Shown here: piece by piece, positions 56,366 through 64,000 of the stretch
Numbering within the stretch: position 1 is the stretch's first letter
How the letters are laid out: every line of letters starts with the position of its first letter
NCBI RefSeq assembly: GCF_021026315.1
Contig: NZ_JAJNCX010000001.1
Coordinates: 1 to 64,000, forward strand
Reading direction: 5' to 3'
DNA: 64,000 bases
Source: Rhizobium sp. C4
GTDB taxonomy: Bacteria; Pseudomonadota; Alphaproteobacteria; Rhizobiales; Rhizobiaceae
Position numbers and translations under genes: made by a program
Notes under the pieces: model-generated
Database searches by the model: none
Told to the model about the DNA's origin: nothing
Seen by the model: the letters and a program-made list of their open reading frames with translations, nothing else

Positions 56366-57195
56366 CCCTGCCGCTCCGACCCCTTCGCCTCAACCCAAAG
56401 CTCTTCCATCCGCTCCAGCGAGGCATCCCCGATTTCCTCGCCTGACGCTTTAAGAGACGTCTCTATATATCTGAATCGCCTTCTGAACTTCGTATTCGTT
56501 CCGCGCAGCGCCATCTCCGGATCGGCCCCGATATGCCGCCCGATATTGACGGTGGCGAAGATGAGGTCGCCGAGTTCGTCGGCGACGGCTTGTTGGTTGC
56601 CTTCTGCCAATGCCTCGCGGAGTTCGCCGAGTTCCTCCTCGATCTTGTCGAGGATGGGGGCGGCCTCCTTCCAGTCGAAACCGACCTTGGCAGCCTTCTC
56701 CTGGATCTTGAGCGCCTCGGTCAGAGCCGGAAATGACCGCTGGACCGAGCCGAGCAGGCCATTGTCGGGTTCGACATAGCCGGCCCTTGCGCGGCGTTCG
56801 GCGCGCTCGCGCTTTTCTTCTGTCTTGATCTCATCCCATTGCGCCTTCACCGCGCCGGGTGTTTCGGCGTCCGAGACGGCGAAGACATGGGGGTGGCGGC
56901 GGATCATTTTGCGGGTGATTGCCTCCACCACGTCACCAAAGGAAAATTGTCCTTTTTCTTCAGCCATTTGCGCGTGGAAGACGACCTGCAGCAGAAGGTC
57001 GCCCAATTCCTCGCAGAGATCGCCCATGTCGTTGCGCTCGATGGCGTCGGCGACTTCATAGGCCTCTTCGATCGTGTAGGGCTTGATGCTCTCGAAATTC
57101 TGTTCGAGGTCCCAGGGGCAGCCGGTCACGGGCGTGCGGAGCGCCGCCATGATTTCGATGAGGCGGGAGATGTCGCGCGAGGGTTCCATGGTCAT
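56362..57195 (-). CDS. mazG: Nucleoside triphosphate pyrophosphohydrolase MazG
   Basis: Hydrolyses (d)NTPs to monophosphates and removes abnormal nucleotides. The 277-residue protein has the tandem MazG architecture. Domain 1 has CPWDLEQNFESIKPYTIEEAYEV, CEELGDLLLQVVFHA and EKGQFSFGDV. Domain 2 has EEELGELREAL and DELGDLIFATVN, with the acidic ExxE metal ligands. ATG 57195 or 57189 (MEPSRD) are both possible. It lies 18 bases downstream of the deaminase gene at 57214 on the same strand. Confidence 0.92.
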   Translation of the reverse strand: MTMEPSRDISRLIEIMAALRTPVTGCPWDLEQNFESIKPYTIEEAYEVADAIERNDMGDLCEELGDLLLQVVFHAQMAEEKGQFSFGDVVEAITRKMIRRHPHVFAVSDAETPGAVKAQWDEIKTEEKRERAERRARAGYVEPDNGLLGSVQRSFPALTEALKIQEKAAKVGFDWKEAAPILDKIEEELGELREALAEGNQQAVADELGDLIFATVNIGRHIGADPEMALRGTNTKFRRRFRYIETSLKASGEEIGDASLERMEELWVEAKGSERQG

Positions 57196-57213
57196 GCTGT
57201 CTCGGTTCTCGTC

Positions 57214-57807
57214 TCAGTTCAGGGGAATGGCATTGGCGGACTTGCTGGACTGGTAGACATTCGACAGCCGGTCATATTCCGTCTTGATGCGTGCCGTCTG
57301 GTCCTGCAGCGCGGTCCGCTCCGCGTCCGGCGATGAGGCAACGAGGTCGCCGAGATAGAAGCTCTTCCAGAAGGCGTTCTGGCGATGGTAGCCGCCGGCG
57401 TCGAGGCCATAGAGTTCCTTCATGATCTTCAGGTCATGCGGAATGGCGAAGGCGTCGCGGCTATCCTCGTGGCTGTAGAAATAGTAGTAGTTGTCGAAGC
57501 CGGCCCAGGTGATCGCCGACATGCACATGGTGCATGGTTCGTGCGTCGAGAAGAAGATGAGGTCCTTCGTGTTCTTCTCGCCAGGGCGTTCGTAGAACTG
57601 TTTCAGCGTGTGGACTTCGCCGTGCCAGAGCGGGTTTTCGATTTCGTTGTTGGTGCCTGCAATCACCAGCGACAGATCGGACTTTTTCAGGATCGCCGCG
57701 CCGAAAACCTTGGCGCCGCTATTGACGCCCTTGTGCGTCAAGGGCAGGACATCCTTCTCCATCACATCGAGGAGGCGGGCGGCAATGACCTCGGGCGCAT
57801 AGTCCAT
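57214..57807 (-). CDS. Zinc-dependent nucleoside deaminase family protein
   Basis: A 197-residue protein of the cytidine/deoxycytidylate deaminase superfamily. The metal site is complete: H62 and E64 in WHGEVH, C92 and C95 in EPCTMC. The segment STHEPCTMCMSAITWAG is diagnostic. The C-terminal third (YYYFYSHEDSRDAF and the helical end) is not shared with guanine deaminase or TadA, so the substrate is unknown. It lies upstream of mazG and is probably cotranscribed with it, which suggests a nucleotide-clean-up role (inference). AAAGGA precedes the ATG. Confidence 0.75.
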   Translation of the reverse strand: MDYAPEVIAARLLDVMEKDVLPLTHKGVNSGAKVFGAAILKKSDLSLVIAGTNNEIENPLWHGEVHTLKQFYERPGEKNTKDLIFFSTHEPCTMCMSAITWAGFDNYYYFYSHEDSRDAFAIPHDLKIMKELYGLDAGGYHRQNAFWKSFYLGDLVASSPDAERTALQDQTARIKTEYDRLSNVYQSSKSANAIPLN

Positions 57808-57984
57808 AAAGCGATCCTTTCACGGTTTTGAAGTGACTCGACGTTATTGAGCCATGTCCGCGCTGTAAATCGAAGCTTGTGTTAACCGGGCGGATTTGCT
57901 CAGAAAGCTTTTGTTCGGGGCAAAGAAATATCCTGTCCGTGCTCCATCCGCATTTCTGTTCCTTCCGGTTTTCGTGCCGAAAAG

Positions 57985-57994
57985 AGAATATTCT
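57985..57994. promoter_or_regulatory. Palindrome upstream of cysG
   Basis: AGAATATTCT is a perfect 10-base palindrome 26 bases before the cysG start, in a 213-base divergent interval. A candidate operator for the sulfite-reduction genes; no regulator is assigned. Confidence 0.3.
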
Positions 57995-58020
57995 GCCAAA
58001 GTGAGATCAGGCGCGCATTC

Positions 58021-59457
58021 ATGATTGCAAGAGAAGACCAGCTTTCGGTGTTTCCGGCCTTCTTCCGTGTGGCGGGGAAGGTGGCGCTTGTCTATGGCGA
58101 GGGCGACGAGGCCTATGCCAAGGCGCGCCTGCTTGCCAACACGCAAGTGGAGATCATTGTTGCCGCCGATGCGCCTGAAAAGGCCTTTGCTGATTTCATT
58201 TTCGCCCATGGCCTGCGGCAGGTTTTGCCGGAGGAGGGCGATGCCCTGATGCATCAGGCGGTTCTGGTCTTTGCCGCGACGGGCCATGAAGCGGAAGACC
58301 GCGCCATTGTCGACCGCGCACGCGCATTGAAAATCCCGGCCAACGCCGTCGATCAGCCCGACTATTGCGACTTCTTCACGCCAGCGCTCGTCAACCGCGC
58401 ACCCGTGGCCGTGGCGATCGGCACCGAAGGGGCAGGGCCGGTTCTGGCGCAGATGATCCGCGCAGCCGTCGATCAGATGCTGTCGCCGTCGCTCGGCCGT
58501 TTGGCGCGCCTCGCCATAAATTATCGCGACCGCGTGGAACAAAAGATCCCGAAGGGCGTTTCGAGACGAGTCTTCTGGCGTCGTTTCTTTTCCGGCGCAG
58601 TTGCGGACGCCGTGGCAAACGGCAATGCAACACTCGCCGCGGCCGAGGCGGATCGTCTCCTGAGCGCCTCGGCCGGTTTGCCCGGCCATGTCTGGCTCGT
58701 CGGCGCAGGCCCTGGGGCCGAAGATCTTCTGACGCTGCGTGCCCAGCGCGTCATGATGGAAGCCGATGTGATCGTTTATGACGCGCTGGTTCCCCAGGCC
58801 GTTGTCGATATGGGCCGGCGCGATGCCGAGCGCATTCCGGTTGGCAAGCGCAAGGGCTGCCATTCAAAGTCTCAAAATGAAATCAACGATCTGCTGGTCG
58901 ATCTTGGCAAGTCAGGCAAGCGTGTCGTGCGGCTCAAGTCCGGCGATCCGCTGATCTTCGGCCGTGCGGCGGAAGAGATGGCGGCGCTGCGCGAGGCGGC
59001 CGTGACCTATGAGATCGTGCCGGGCATTACCTCTGCCTTTGCGGCTGCTGCCGATTTCGAATTGCCGCTGACGCTGCGCGGCGTTGCCTCGTCGCTCGTC
59101 TTCACCACCGGCCACGACATGACCGGCGATGTGCTGCCCGACTGGGCTCGGCTTGCCGTATCCGGCGCGACCATTGCCGTCTATATGGGCCGCACGGTTG
59201 CTGCCTCCGTGGCCGAGCGGCTGATTGCCGGCGGGATGCCGCGCGAGACCACGGTTGCCGTCATCGAGAATGCCAGCCGTCGCGAGGCGCGCCTGTTCCA
59301 CGGCACGATCGCCGACCTGCCGAGCCTGCAAAATTTCGACGAACTGACCGGCCCGGTCATGGTCGTCATCGGCGAGGCCGTCGCCGGAGCCCATTTCGAC
59401 AAATCCACGCCGCTCAGCCTTGCAGCGCTGCAGCAGCCTGCCTCCATGGGAGTTTGA
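58021..59457 (+). CDS. cysG: Siroheme synthase CysG
   Basis: Trifunctional enzyme making siroheme from uroporphyrinogen III. The 478-residue protein has an N-terminal precorrin-2 dehydrogenase/ferrochelatase part (about 1-205) in which the usual GGG loop is YGEGDEA. The C-terminal uroporphyrinogen-III methyltransferase part begins VWLVGAGPGAEDLLTLRA at about 222 and includes PVGKRKGCHSKSQNEIN, RLKSGDP and the GITSAFA block. Siroheme is the cofactor of the CysI reductase encoded downstream. DUF2849 follows after one base. Confidence 0.95.
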   Translation: MIAREDQLSVFPAFFRVAGKVALVYGEGDEAYAKARLLANTQVEIIVAADAPEKAFADFIFAHGLRQVLPEEGDALMHQAVLVFAATGHEAEDRAIVDRARALKIPANAVDQPDYCDFFTPALVNRAPVAVAIGTEGAGPVLAQMIRAAVDQMLSPSLGRLARLAINYRDRVEQKIPKGVSRRVFWRRFFSGAVADAVANGNATLAAAEADRLLSASAGLPGHVWLVGAGPGAEDLLTLRAQRVMMEADVIVYDALVPQAVVDMGRRDAERIPVGKRKGCHSKSQNEINDLLVDLGKSGKRVVRLKSGDPLIFGRAAEEMAALREAAVTYEIVPGITSAFAAAADFELPLTLRGVASSLVFTTGHDMTGDVLPDWARLAVSGATIAVYMGRTVAASVAERLIAGGMPRETTVAVIENASRREARLFHGTIADLPSLQNFDELTGPVMVVIGEAVAGAHFDKSTPLSLAALQQPASMGV

Positions 59458-59458
59458 C

Positions 59459-59764
59459 ATGATCTACAAGGTTCTCACCGCCAATCGTCTCGGCGACGGC
59501 ATCGCCGTCTGGCTGAATGCCAGTGGCGAGTGGACGACCTCGCTCCAGGACGCACTGATTGCCCGCCACGCGGAAGCGGAAGCCTCGCTGGAAGCCATCG
59601 GCAAGCGCGATTTTGCGGCCAACAAGATTTTGGACGTCAACCTCGTGGAAGTGGAAGAGGTGGGCGAAACGATCCGCCCCATTCGCCTGCGCGAGCGCAT
59701 CCGCGCTGAAGGCCCGACCGTCGGCTATGGCGAGAACGCCTTCGACGCCCCGCGCGCCGCCTAA
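59459..59764 (+). CDS. DUF2849 family protein
   Basis: A 101-residue protein of the DUF2849 family, found next to siroheme-dependent reductase genes in alphaproteobacteria and of unknown function. It begins MIYKVLTANRLGDGIAVWL and contains RHAEAEASLEAIGKRDF and a short conserved C-terminal GPTVGYGENAF. ATG 59459 follows the cysG stop by one base, with GGGAG upstream. Its fixed place in the cluster suggests a role in cofactor delivery or reductase assembly (inference). Confidence 0.85.
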   Translation: MIYKVLTANRLGDGIAVWLNASGEWTTSLQDALIARHAEAEASLEAIGKRDFAANKILDVNLVEVEEVGETIRPIRLRERIRAEGPTVGYGENAFDAPRAA

Positions 59765-59834
59765 TTTCATACGCAATTCCGGACGGAAAACCGCTTCACA
59801 CTTTTCCTGGAATTGCTCTGATACCGGAGACACC

Positions 59835-61505
59835 ATGTACCGTTACGATGAATTCGACCACGCCTTCGTGTCCGCGCGCGTCGCGCAGTTCCGCGACCAG
59901 GTGGAGAGGCGCCTTGCCGGCGAGATCGCCGAGGATGCTTTCCGCCCGCTGCGCCTGATGAACGGCGTCTATCTCCAGCTTCACGCCTATATGCTGCGCG
60001 TCGCCATTCCCTATGGCACGCTGAATGCGAAGCAGATGCGGATGCTGGCCCATGTTGCGCGCAAGTATGACCGCGGCTACGGCCATTTCACGACGCGCCA
60101 GAACATCCAGTACAACTGGCCGAAACTCTCCGACACGCCGGATATCCTGACGGATCTGGCGTCTGTCGAAATGCACGCGATCCAGACCTCGGGCAATTGC
60201 ATTCGCAACGTCACGGCCGACCATTTTGCCGGTGCCGCCGCCGACGAGGCTGCCGATCCGCGGCCTTATGCGGAAATCCTACGCCAGTGGTCTTCCGTCC
60301 ATCCGGAATTCTCCTTCCTGCCGCGCAAGTTCAAGATCGCTGTCACCGGCGCCGAGCATGACCGCGCGGCGATCCAGGTTCACGATATCGGCCTGCAGCT
60401 GAAGAAGAACGACAAGGGCGAACTCGGCTTTGCGGTCTGGGTTGGCGGCGGGCAGGGGCGTACACCACTTCTCGCCAAGAAGATCCGCGACTTTCTGCCC
60501 GAAGAAGACCTGCTCTCCTACACGACCGCGATCGTGCGCGTTTACAATCTGCACGGCCGCCGCGACAACAAGTACAAGGCCCGCATCAAGATCCTCGTCC
60601 ATGAAACGGGCGTCGAGGAACTGACGCGTCAGATCGAGGCCGAGTTCGTGCATCTCAAGGATGGCGAGCTGAAGCTGCCCGATCAGGACATTGCCGCCAT
60701 CACCACCTATTTCGCCCCTCCGGCATTGCCTGAGCGGCCAGAGGGCTGGGCAAGCCTTGCCGCCTGGAAGAAGTCGGATGAAGGCTTTGCACGCTGGGTG
60801 CAGCAGAATGTACATCCGCACAAGAACCCGGACTATGCCTCCGTCACCATCTCGCTGAAGCCGATCGGCGGCATTCCGGGCGATGCGACGGACAGCCAGA
60901 TGGACCTCGTTGCCGATCTCGCCGAAGAATACGCCTTCGACGAAATCCGCATCAGCCATGAGCAGAATATCATTCTGCCGCATGTGGCGATCGCCGATCT
61001 GGAGCCGCTGTATCGTGCGCTTCAGCCGGCCGGTCTCGGCACGGCCAATGCCGGGCTGATCACAGACATCATTGCCTGTCCGGGGCTCGACTATTGCGCG
61101 CTCGCCAATGCCCGCTCCATTCCGGTGGCGCAGGAGTTGTCAACACGCTTCGGCTCGGCTGAACGCCAGGCGGAGATCGGCGAACTCAAGATCAAGATTT
61201 CCGGCTGCATCAATGCCTGCGGCCACCACCATGTCGGCCATATCGGCCTGCTCGGCGTCGAAAAGAAGGGTGCAGAACTCTATCAGATCACGCTGGGTGG
61301 CTCGGCGGACGAGAACTCGTCCATCGGTGAAATCATCGGTCGCGGCTTCGAGCCGGAGAAGGTGACGGATGCGGTGGAAACCGTGGTCAACACCTATCTT
61401 ACCATCCGCACCGACGCCGCCGAGCGCTTCATCGATACCTATCGCCGGGTTGGCCCGCAGCCGTTCAAGGACGCGCTTTACGGTCCGTCCTCCAAGGCGG
61501 CTTGA
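59835..61505 (+). CDS. cysI: Sulfite/nitrite reductase hemoprotein subunit
   Basis: Siroheme and 4Fe-4S reductase. The 556-residue protein has the two nitrite/sulfite reductase ferredoxin-like halves, GHFTTRQNIQYNWPKL and the four cluster cysteines in CPGLDYC and GCINAC. GCINACGHHHVG is the siroheme-4Fe4S signature. The cluster context (cysG, DUF2849, DUF934) favours assimilatory sulfite reduction; nitrite reduction cannot be excluded by sequence. CGGAG lies before ATG 59835; the longer frame opens at 59559 inside the previous gene and is not used. DUF934 follows after 14 bases. Confidence 0.93.
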   Translation: MYRYDEFDHAFVSARVAQFRDQVERRLAGEIAEDAFRPLRLMNGVYLQLHAYMLRVAIPYGTLNAKQMRMLAHVARKYDRGYGHFTTRQNIQYNWPKLSDTPDILTDLASVEMHAIQTSGNCIRNVTADHFAGAAADEAADPRPYAEILRQWSSVHPEFSFLPRKFKIAVTGAEHDRAAIQVHDIGLQLKKNDKGELGFAVWVGGGQGRTPLLAKKIRDFLPEEDLLSYTTAIVRVYNLHGRRDNKYKARIKILVHETGVEELTRQIEAEFVHLKDGELKLPDQDIAAITTYFAPPALPERPEGWASLAAWKKSDEGFARWVQQNVHPHKNPDYASVTISLKPIGGIPGDATDSQMDLVADLAEEYAFDEIRISHEQNIILPHVAIADLEPLYRALQPAGLGTANAGLITDIIACPGLDYCALANARSIPVAQELSTRFGSAERQAEIGELKIKISGCINACGHHHVGHIGLLGVEKKGAELYQITLGGSADENSSIGEIIGRGFEPEKVTDAVETVVNTYLTIRTDAAERFIDTYRRVGPQPFKDALYGPSSKAA

Positions 61506-61519
61506 GAAAGAACTGACGC

Positions 61520-62023
61520 ATGACCAAGATCTGGAAAGAAACCGGCTTTGTCGAGAATGACGCATGGGTCTTGCCCGTCGAGGGCGAGGCTCTGCCGCAA
61601 GGTGCTCGGCCGATCCTGTCGCTTGCCGAATTCCTCGAGCAGATGGAAGCCAGCAACGAGGGCGGTTTCGGCGTTCTGATCGCGCCTGCCGATGATGTCA
61701 CGAAGCTTGCGCCGCATCTGGAGCGCATCGCGCTCGTGGCACTCGCTTTCCCGGCGTTCAACGACGGTCGCGCCTTCAGCCATGCCTCGCTGCTTCGTGA
61801 GCGCCTGGGCTACGACGGCGAGGTAAGGGCGGTTGGCGATGTGCTGATCGACCAGATCCCGCTGATGATCCGCTGCGGCATTGACAGCTTCGCCGTCACC
61901 AATGCGACGGCACTGAAGCGCCTTGCCGAAAATCGCCTGCCGGGGATCAGCCTGCACACCCAGCCGGCCTTCAAGGCGGCCGAGGCCGGGCAGGGGTTCA
62001 GCTGGCGTCGCAAGGCGTCGTAA
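61520..62023 (+). CDS. DUF934 family protein
   Basis: A 167-residue protein of the DUF934 family, found next to cysH and cysI in many proteobacteria. Conserved segments are IALVALAFPAFNDGRAFSHA and LLRERLGYDGEVRAVGDVL (about 98-116), and FAVTNATALKRLAE. Its function in sulfate or sulfite assimilation is not established. It is 14 bases downstream of the reductase gene and closes the cluster; cysH is not adjacent here, unlike the common arrangement. Confidence 0.85.
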   Translation: MTKIWKETGFVENDAWVLPVEGEALPQGARPILSLAEFLEQMEASNEGGFGVLIAPADDVTKLAPHLERIALVALAFPAFNDGRAFSHASLLRERLGYDGEVRAVGDVLIDQIPLMIRCGIDSFAVTNATALKRLAENRLPGISLHTQPAFKAAEAGQGFSWRRKAS

Positions 62024-62225
62024 GGCGCCACGCTGCCGCCATCCATTGATGCATATCAAATCTTAAATGTATATTTGAGATATAGGGTTTGCGAGAATGG
62101 CGGCAAAGCATTCTCCGTCAAAGGCGACAAATAGAACAAGGTCGCTTCACCGGCGGTCGGAAATGTAATATCTGCCTCTCAAACTCAAGTTTGTCTGCGG
62201 CACGCCCACCCGGATTGGATCAAGA
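62024..62225 (+). promoter_or_regulatory. AT-rich promoter interval before fpr
   Basis: No gene. It begins with an AT-rich segment (about 62046-62095) and holds a near palindrome CAAACTCAAGTTTG (62180-62193) about 33 bases before the fpr start. This is likely the promoter and operator of a separately controlled fpr gene. Confidence 0.35.
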
Positions 62226-63038
62226 ATGAACGCACCCGTATTGAAACAGGATGTCGCGGCAGAGGTGCCGGCCGGCGTCTTCGCTGAAACCGTGACCTTC
62301 GTCCATCACTACACGGACCGTCTGTTCCGCTTCAGGATGACGCGGCCGGAAAGCTTCCGCTTCCGTTCGGGCGAGTTCGTGATGATCGGCCTGATGGTCG
62401 AGGGCAAGCCGCTCTATCGCGCCTATTCGATCGCCAGCCCCGCCTGGGCCGAGGAACTGGAATTCTTCTCGATCAAGGCGCCGGACGGCCCGCTGACGAC
62501 CGAGCTGCAGAAGATCCAGCCGGGCGATACCGTCTTCATGCGCAAGAAGCCGACGGGAACGCTGGTGCTCGACGCGCTGACGCCCGGCAAGCGCCTTTAC
62601 ATGTTCTCGACAGGCACGGGCATCGCCCCCTTCGCCTCGCTGATCCGCGAGCCGGAAACCTATGAGAAATTCGAGGAAGTCATCCTCACCCATACCTGCC
62701 GCGAAGTCGCCGAGTTGCAATACGGCTTCGACCTCGTCGAGGAAATCAGGAACGATGAAATCCTCTCCGAGATCGTCGGCGACAAGCTGAAGCATTATGC
62801 GACGGTAACGCGCGAGGACTATCCGTTCCAGGGCCGCATCACCGACCTGATGGAAAACGGCAAGCTCTATGCCGATCTCGGCGTTCCGCCGCTGGACCCG
62901 GCCATTGATCGCGGCATGATCTGCGGCTCGGCAGCGATGCTCAAGGATACGAAGGAACTGCTGGAGCGGGCAGGGCTTACCGAAGGGGCCAACAACAAGC
63001 CGGCGGAGTTCGTGATCGAACGGGCCTTTGTCGGCTGA
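62226..63038 (+). CDS. fpr: Ferredoxin-NADP reductase
   Basis: A 270-residue FAD enzyme moving electrons between NADPH and ferredoxin or flavodoxin. The FAD-binding motif RAYSIAS is at about 61-67. MFSTGTGIAPFASLIRE follows as the NADP pyrophosphate-binding segment, CGSAAMLKDTKELLERAG is the C-terminal block, and the terminal VIERAFVG is typical of the bacterial subclass. It may supply electrons to the reductase next to it, but such enzymes are often oxidative-stress controlled. Confidence 0.93.
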   Translation: MNAPVLKQDVAAEVPAGVFAETVTFVHHYTDRLFRFRMTRPESFRFRSGEFVMIGLMVEGKPLYRAYSIASPAWAEELEFFSIKAPDGPLTTELQKIQPGDTVFMRKKPTGTLVLDALTPGKRLYMFSTGTGIAPFASLIREPETYEKFEEVILTHTCREVAELQYGFDLVEEIRNDEILSEIVGDKLKHYATVTREDYPFQGRITDLMENGKLYADLGVPPLDPAIDRGMICGSAAMLKDTKELLERAGLTEGANNKPAEFVIERAFVG

Positions 63039-63055
63039 GGCACTCGTGTTTGTGT

Positions 63056-63080
63056 CGAGGTGCGGAACCACCGCACCTCG
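63056..63080 (+). terminator. Hairpin after fpr
   Basis: A perfect 10-base stem CGAGGTGCGG (63056-63065) with CCGCACCTCG (63071-63080) around AACCA, 17 bases past the fpr stop. No T run follows, so it may act as a 3'-end stabiliser or a factor-dependent stop. Confidence 0.55.
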
Positions 63081-63187
63081 CGCCTCGTCCCGATCTTCGG
63101 CCGCAAAAGCCGGCAGGCGTGGATGAACTTTCTGTGACCCTCTGTATTTGCCGCAGGATTGCCTCAATTGCGGCTAGACCGTAACCC

Positions 63188-63376
63188 ATGCGCATCCAGA
63201 TCTACATCATCTCCATCCTCGCCAGCCTGATCGCCTGGGGAATGATCTACGACAGCAGCCGCGATGTCTATCGCAGCGCCTGGCGGGCCGGTGTCATCCC
63301 GAACCTGAAGATCCATTCGCGCGTGCACCATATCCTTGAAAGGGAACTCGTTCATTTCGAACGCGTTGGCGCTTAA
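63188..63376 (+). CDS. Small single-span membrane protein, unknown function
   Basis: A 62-residue protein beginning MRIQIYIISILASLIAWGMIY, with one membrane span at about 5-21 and a charged C-terminal tail (SSRDVYRSAWRAGVIP). No known domain. No clear ribosome-binding site precedes ATG 63188. The clean membrane anchor plus charged tail makes coding plausible, but nothing else supports it. Confidence 0.5.
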   Translation: MRIQIYIISILASLIAWGMIYDSSRDVYRSAWRAGVIPNLKIHSRVHHILERELVHFERVGA

Positions 63377-63472
63377 GCCGGCTTTTGCCGCAACGGCATT
63401 GCGGGCGGTTCGGCGGACCGGAAACCGGCTCTTCAAAGTCTTCGTCGAACAGTGATGGAATTTGGGGCGCTT

Positions 63473-63562
63473 TGGCGGAAGAGGTGGGATTCGAACCCAC
63501 GGTACGGTCTCCCGCACGCCGGTTTTCAAGACCGGTTCCTTAAACCACTCGGACACTCTTCC
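63473..63562 (-). tRNA. tRNA-Ser (UGA anticodon)
   Basis: A 90-nucleotide minus-strand tRNA including an encoded CCA end. Acceptor arm GGAAGAG / CTCTTCC, anticodon stem CCGGT / ACCGG with loop CTTGAAA (anticodon UGA), a long variable arm as expected for tRNA-Ser and a T arm with GTTCGAATC. All arms pair. Confidence 0.97.
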
Positions 63563-63604
63563 ATCCGTCTGAAGATAAAGAGAAAATCTCGATTTCTTCA
63601 GCTA

Positions 63605-63651
63605 TCGGAAAACGGCATTCGCTGAAGCGATCCAGCGATTTCGTTTTCCGA
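63605..63651 (-). promoter_or_regulatory. Two-tier hairpin in the tRNA-Ser leader
   Basis: Outer 9-base stem TCGGAAAAC (63605-63613) / GTTTTCCGA (63643-63651) encloses an inner 5-base stem TCGCT (63619-63623) / AGCGA (63634-63638). It begins next to the likely transcription start of the minus-strand tRNA promoter. It may be a processing or stability element. Confidence 0.45.
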
Positions 63652-63657
63652 CTTGCG

Positions 63658-63685
63658 CTTATAGCCGCTTGCAACGCGACGTCAA
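63658..63685 (-). promoter_or_regulatory. Promoter of tRNA-Ser
   Basis: On the minus strand TTGACG (63685-63680), a 16-base spacer and TATAAG (63663-63658) closely match a sigma-70-type promoter. It gives a leader of about 90 bases before the tRNA. Confidence 0.6.
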
Positions 63686-63778
63686 CTGCTTCGCAGCATC
63701 GGCAGGCGCGAAACGGTCTTTACTTGAAAAACCGATTGCCTAGTATTGCTCCGGGGATATCAGGGGGCTGATGGGGCG

Positions 63779-64000
63779 ATGACTTCCAGATTTTGTGTGA
63801 CGCTGGCGTTCTGCGCGGCGATGGTGGCGTCGCTGTTCCTTTCTGGTTGCGCGACACTCAACAAGAACGAATGCCAGACGGTCGATTGGGAGCAGCTCGG
63901 GCTCCAGAACGGCCAAAACGGCGAGCCGCAATCCTATATTGCCGAACATCAGAAAGCCTGCTCGCAATACAAGCTGCCCGTCGATACGGCAAAGTGGGAT
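63779..64000 (+). CDS. DUF2799-like lipoprotein, cut by the window end
   Basis: The first 74 codons of a gene running off the right edge. The signal sequence carries the lipobox LSGC with the acylated cysteine at 24 (SLFLSGCATLNK). The mature start NECQTVDWEQLGLQNGQNGEP and the following AEHQKACSQYKLPVD match DUF2799 family lipoproteins. AGGGGG lies 11 bases before ATG 63779; a nearer ATG at 63771 hits a stop after three codons. Function unknown. Confidence 0.75.
   Translation, partial: MTSRFCVTLAFCAAMVASLFLSGCATLNKNECQTVDWEQLGLQNGQNGEPQSYIAEHQKACSQYKLPVDTAKWD

Overview
The window reads as chromosomal DNA of a GC-rich alphaproteobacterium of the Rhizobiaceae (Rhizobium, Agrobacterium or Neorhizobium type). 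The main grounds are the dusB-ntrB-ntrC-ntrY-ntrX-aminotransferase-hfq-hflX order, the fused ispDF gene followed by pncC, the cysG-DUF2849-cysI-DUF934 set, a class I PHA synthase next to sfsA-map-radC, and an orphan TadE/TadG-like pair. Genus is inference; there is no rRNA gene. No CRISPR array, complete prophage or insertion sequence was seen.

Layout. 1-1512 is an accessory patch: a dispersed inverted-repeat element, an orphan HigA-type antitoxin and an AT-rich HNH-like gene. 1665-4070 holds thrS and an IMPACT-family gene. 4199-15788 is largely nucleobase salvage: cytosine deaminase (codA), a guanine-deaminase-like enzyme, a LysR regulator and a four-gene BMP-type nucleoside ABC transporter. 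An MFS exporter, a glyoxalase-fold protein and three small unrecognised proteins lie among them. 16139-18294 is the TadE/TadG-like pair. 18364-22606 (minus strand) is phaC-sfsA-map-radC. 22690-31150 carries a lipoprotein, an alaC-like aminotransferase, hom, a macAB efflux pair and recJ. 31147-39861 holds a degenerate CitE-like protein, a DUF2336 protein, alpha-carbonic anhydrase, parE and a group of exported proteins (alpha/beta hydrolase, unknown, caspase-Sel1 protein). 40016-43188 is tpiA, secG and pyrG, followed by a ParE-type toxin-antitoxin pair. 43753-45479 is pncC and ispDF (minus strand). 45681-55698 is the nitrogen-regulation cluster through hflX. 55770-57807 has a second toxin-antitoxin pair, mazG and a second deaminase. 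58021-63038 is siroheme synthesis and sulfite reduction plus ferredoxin-NADP reductase. The right edge has a small membrane protein, tRNA-Ser(UGA) and the start of a DUF2799-type lipoprotein cut by the window end.

How they fit together. The purine operon (11107-15788) is probably controlled by the LysR gene just upstream. A T-N11-A dyad, GTTGCAATTTTTGCAAC, lies before the transporter, and its half-site GTTGCAA recurs upstream of the divergent deaminase. ntrBC and ntrYX form two consecutive two-component systems; an NtrC-like half-site lies before dusB. Siroheme from CysG serves the CysI reductase three genes on. The points I rate most worth a second look are the degenerate HNH-like gene, the three-member small-protein set at 5.6-9.2 kb, the LysR dyads, the hflX gene that opens in the same frame as hfq directly after its stop, the macAB insertion where rhizobia usually have glpX, and a strong hairpin at the start of the tRNA-Ser leader. 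None of these is proven to be a new system from sequence alone.
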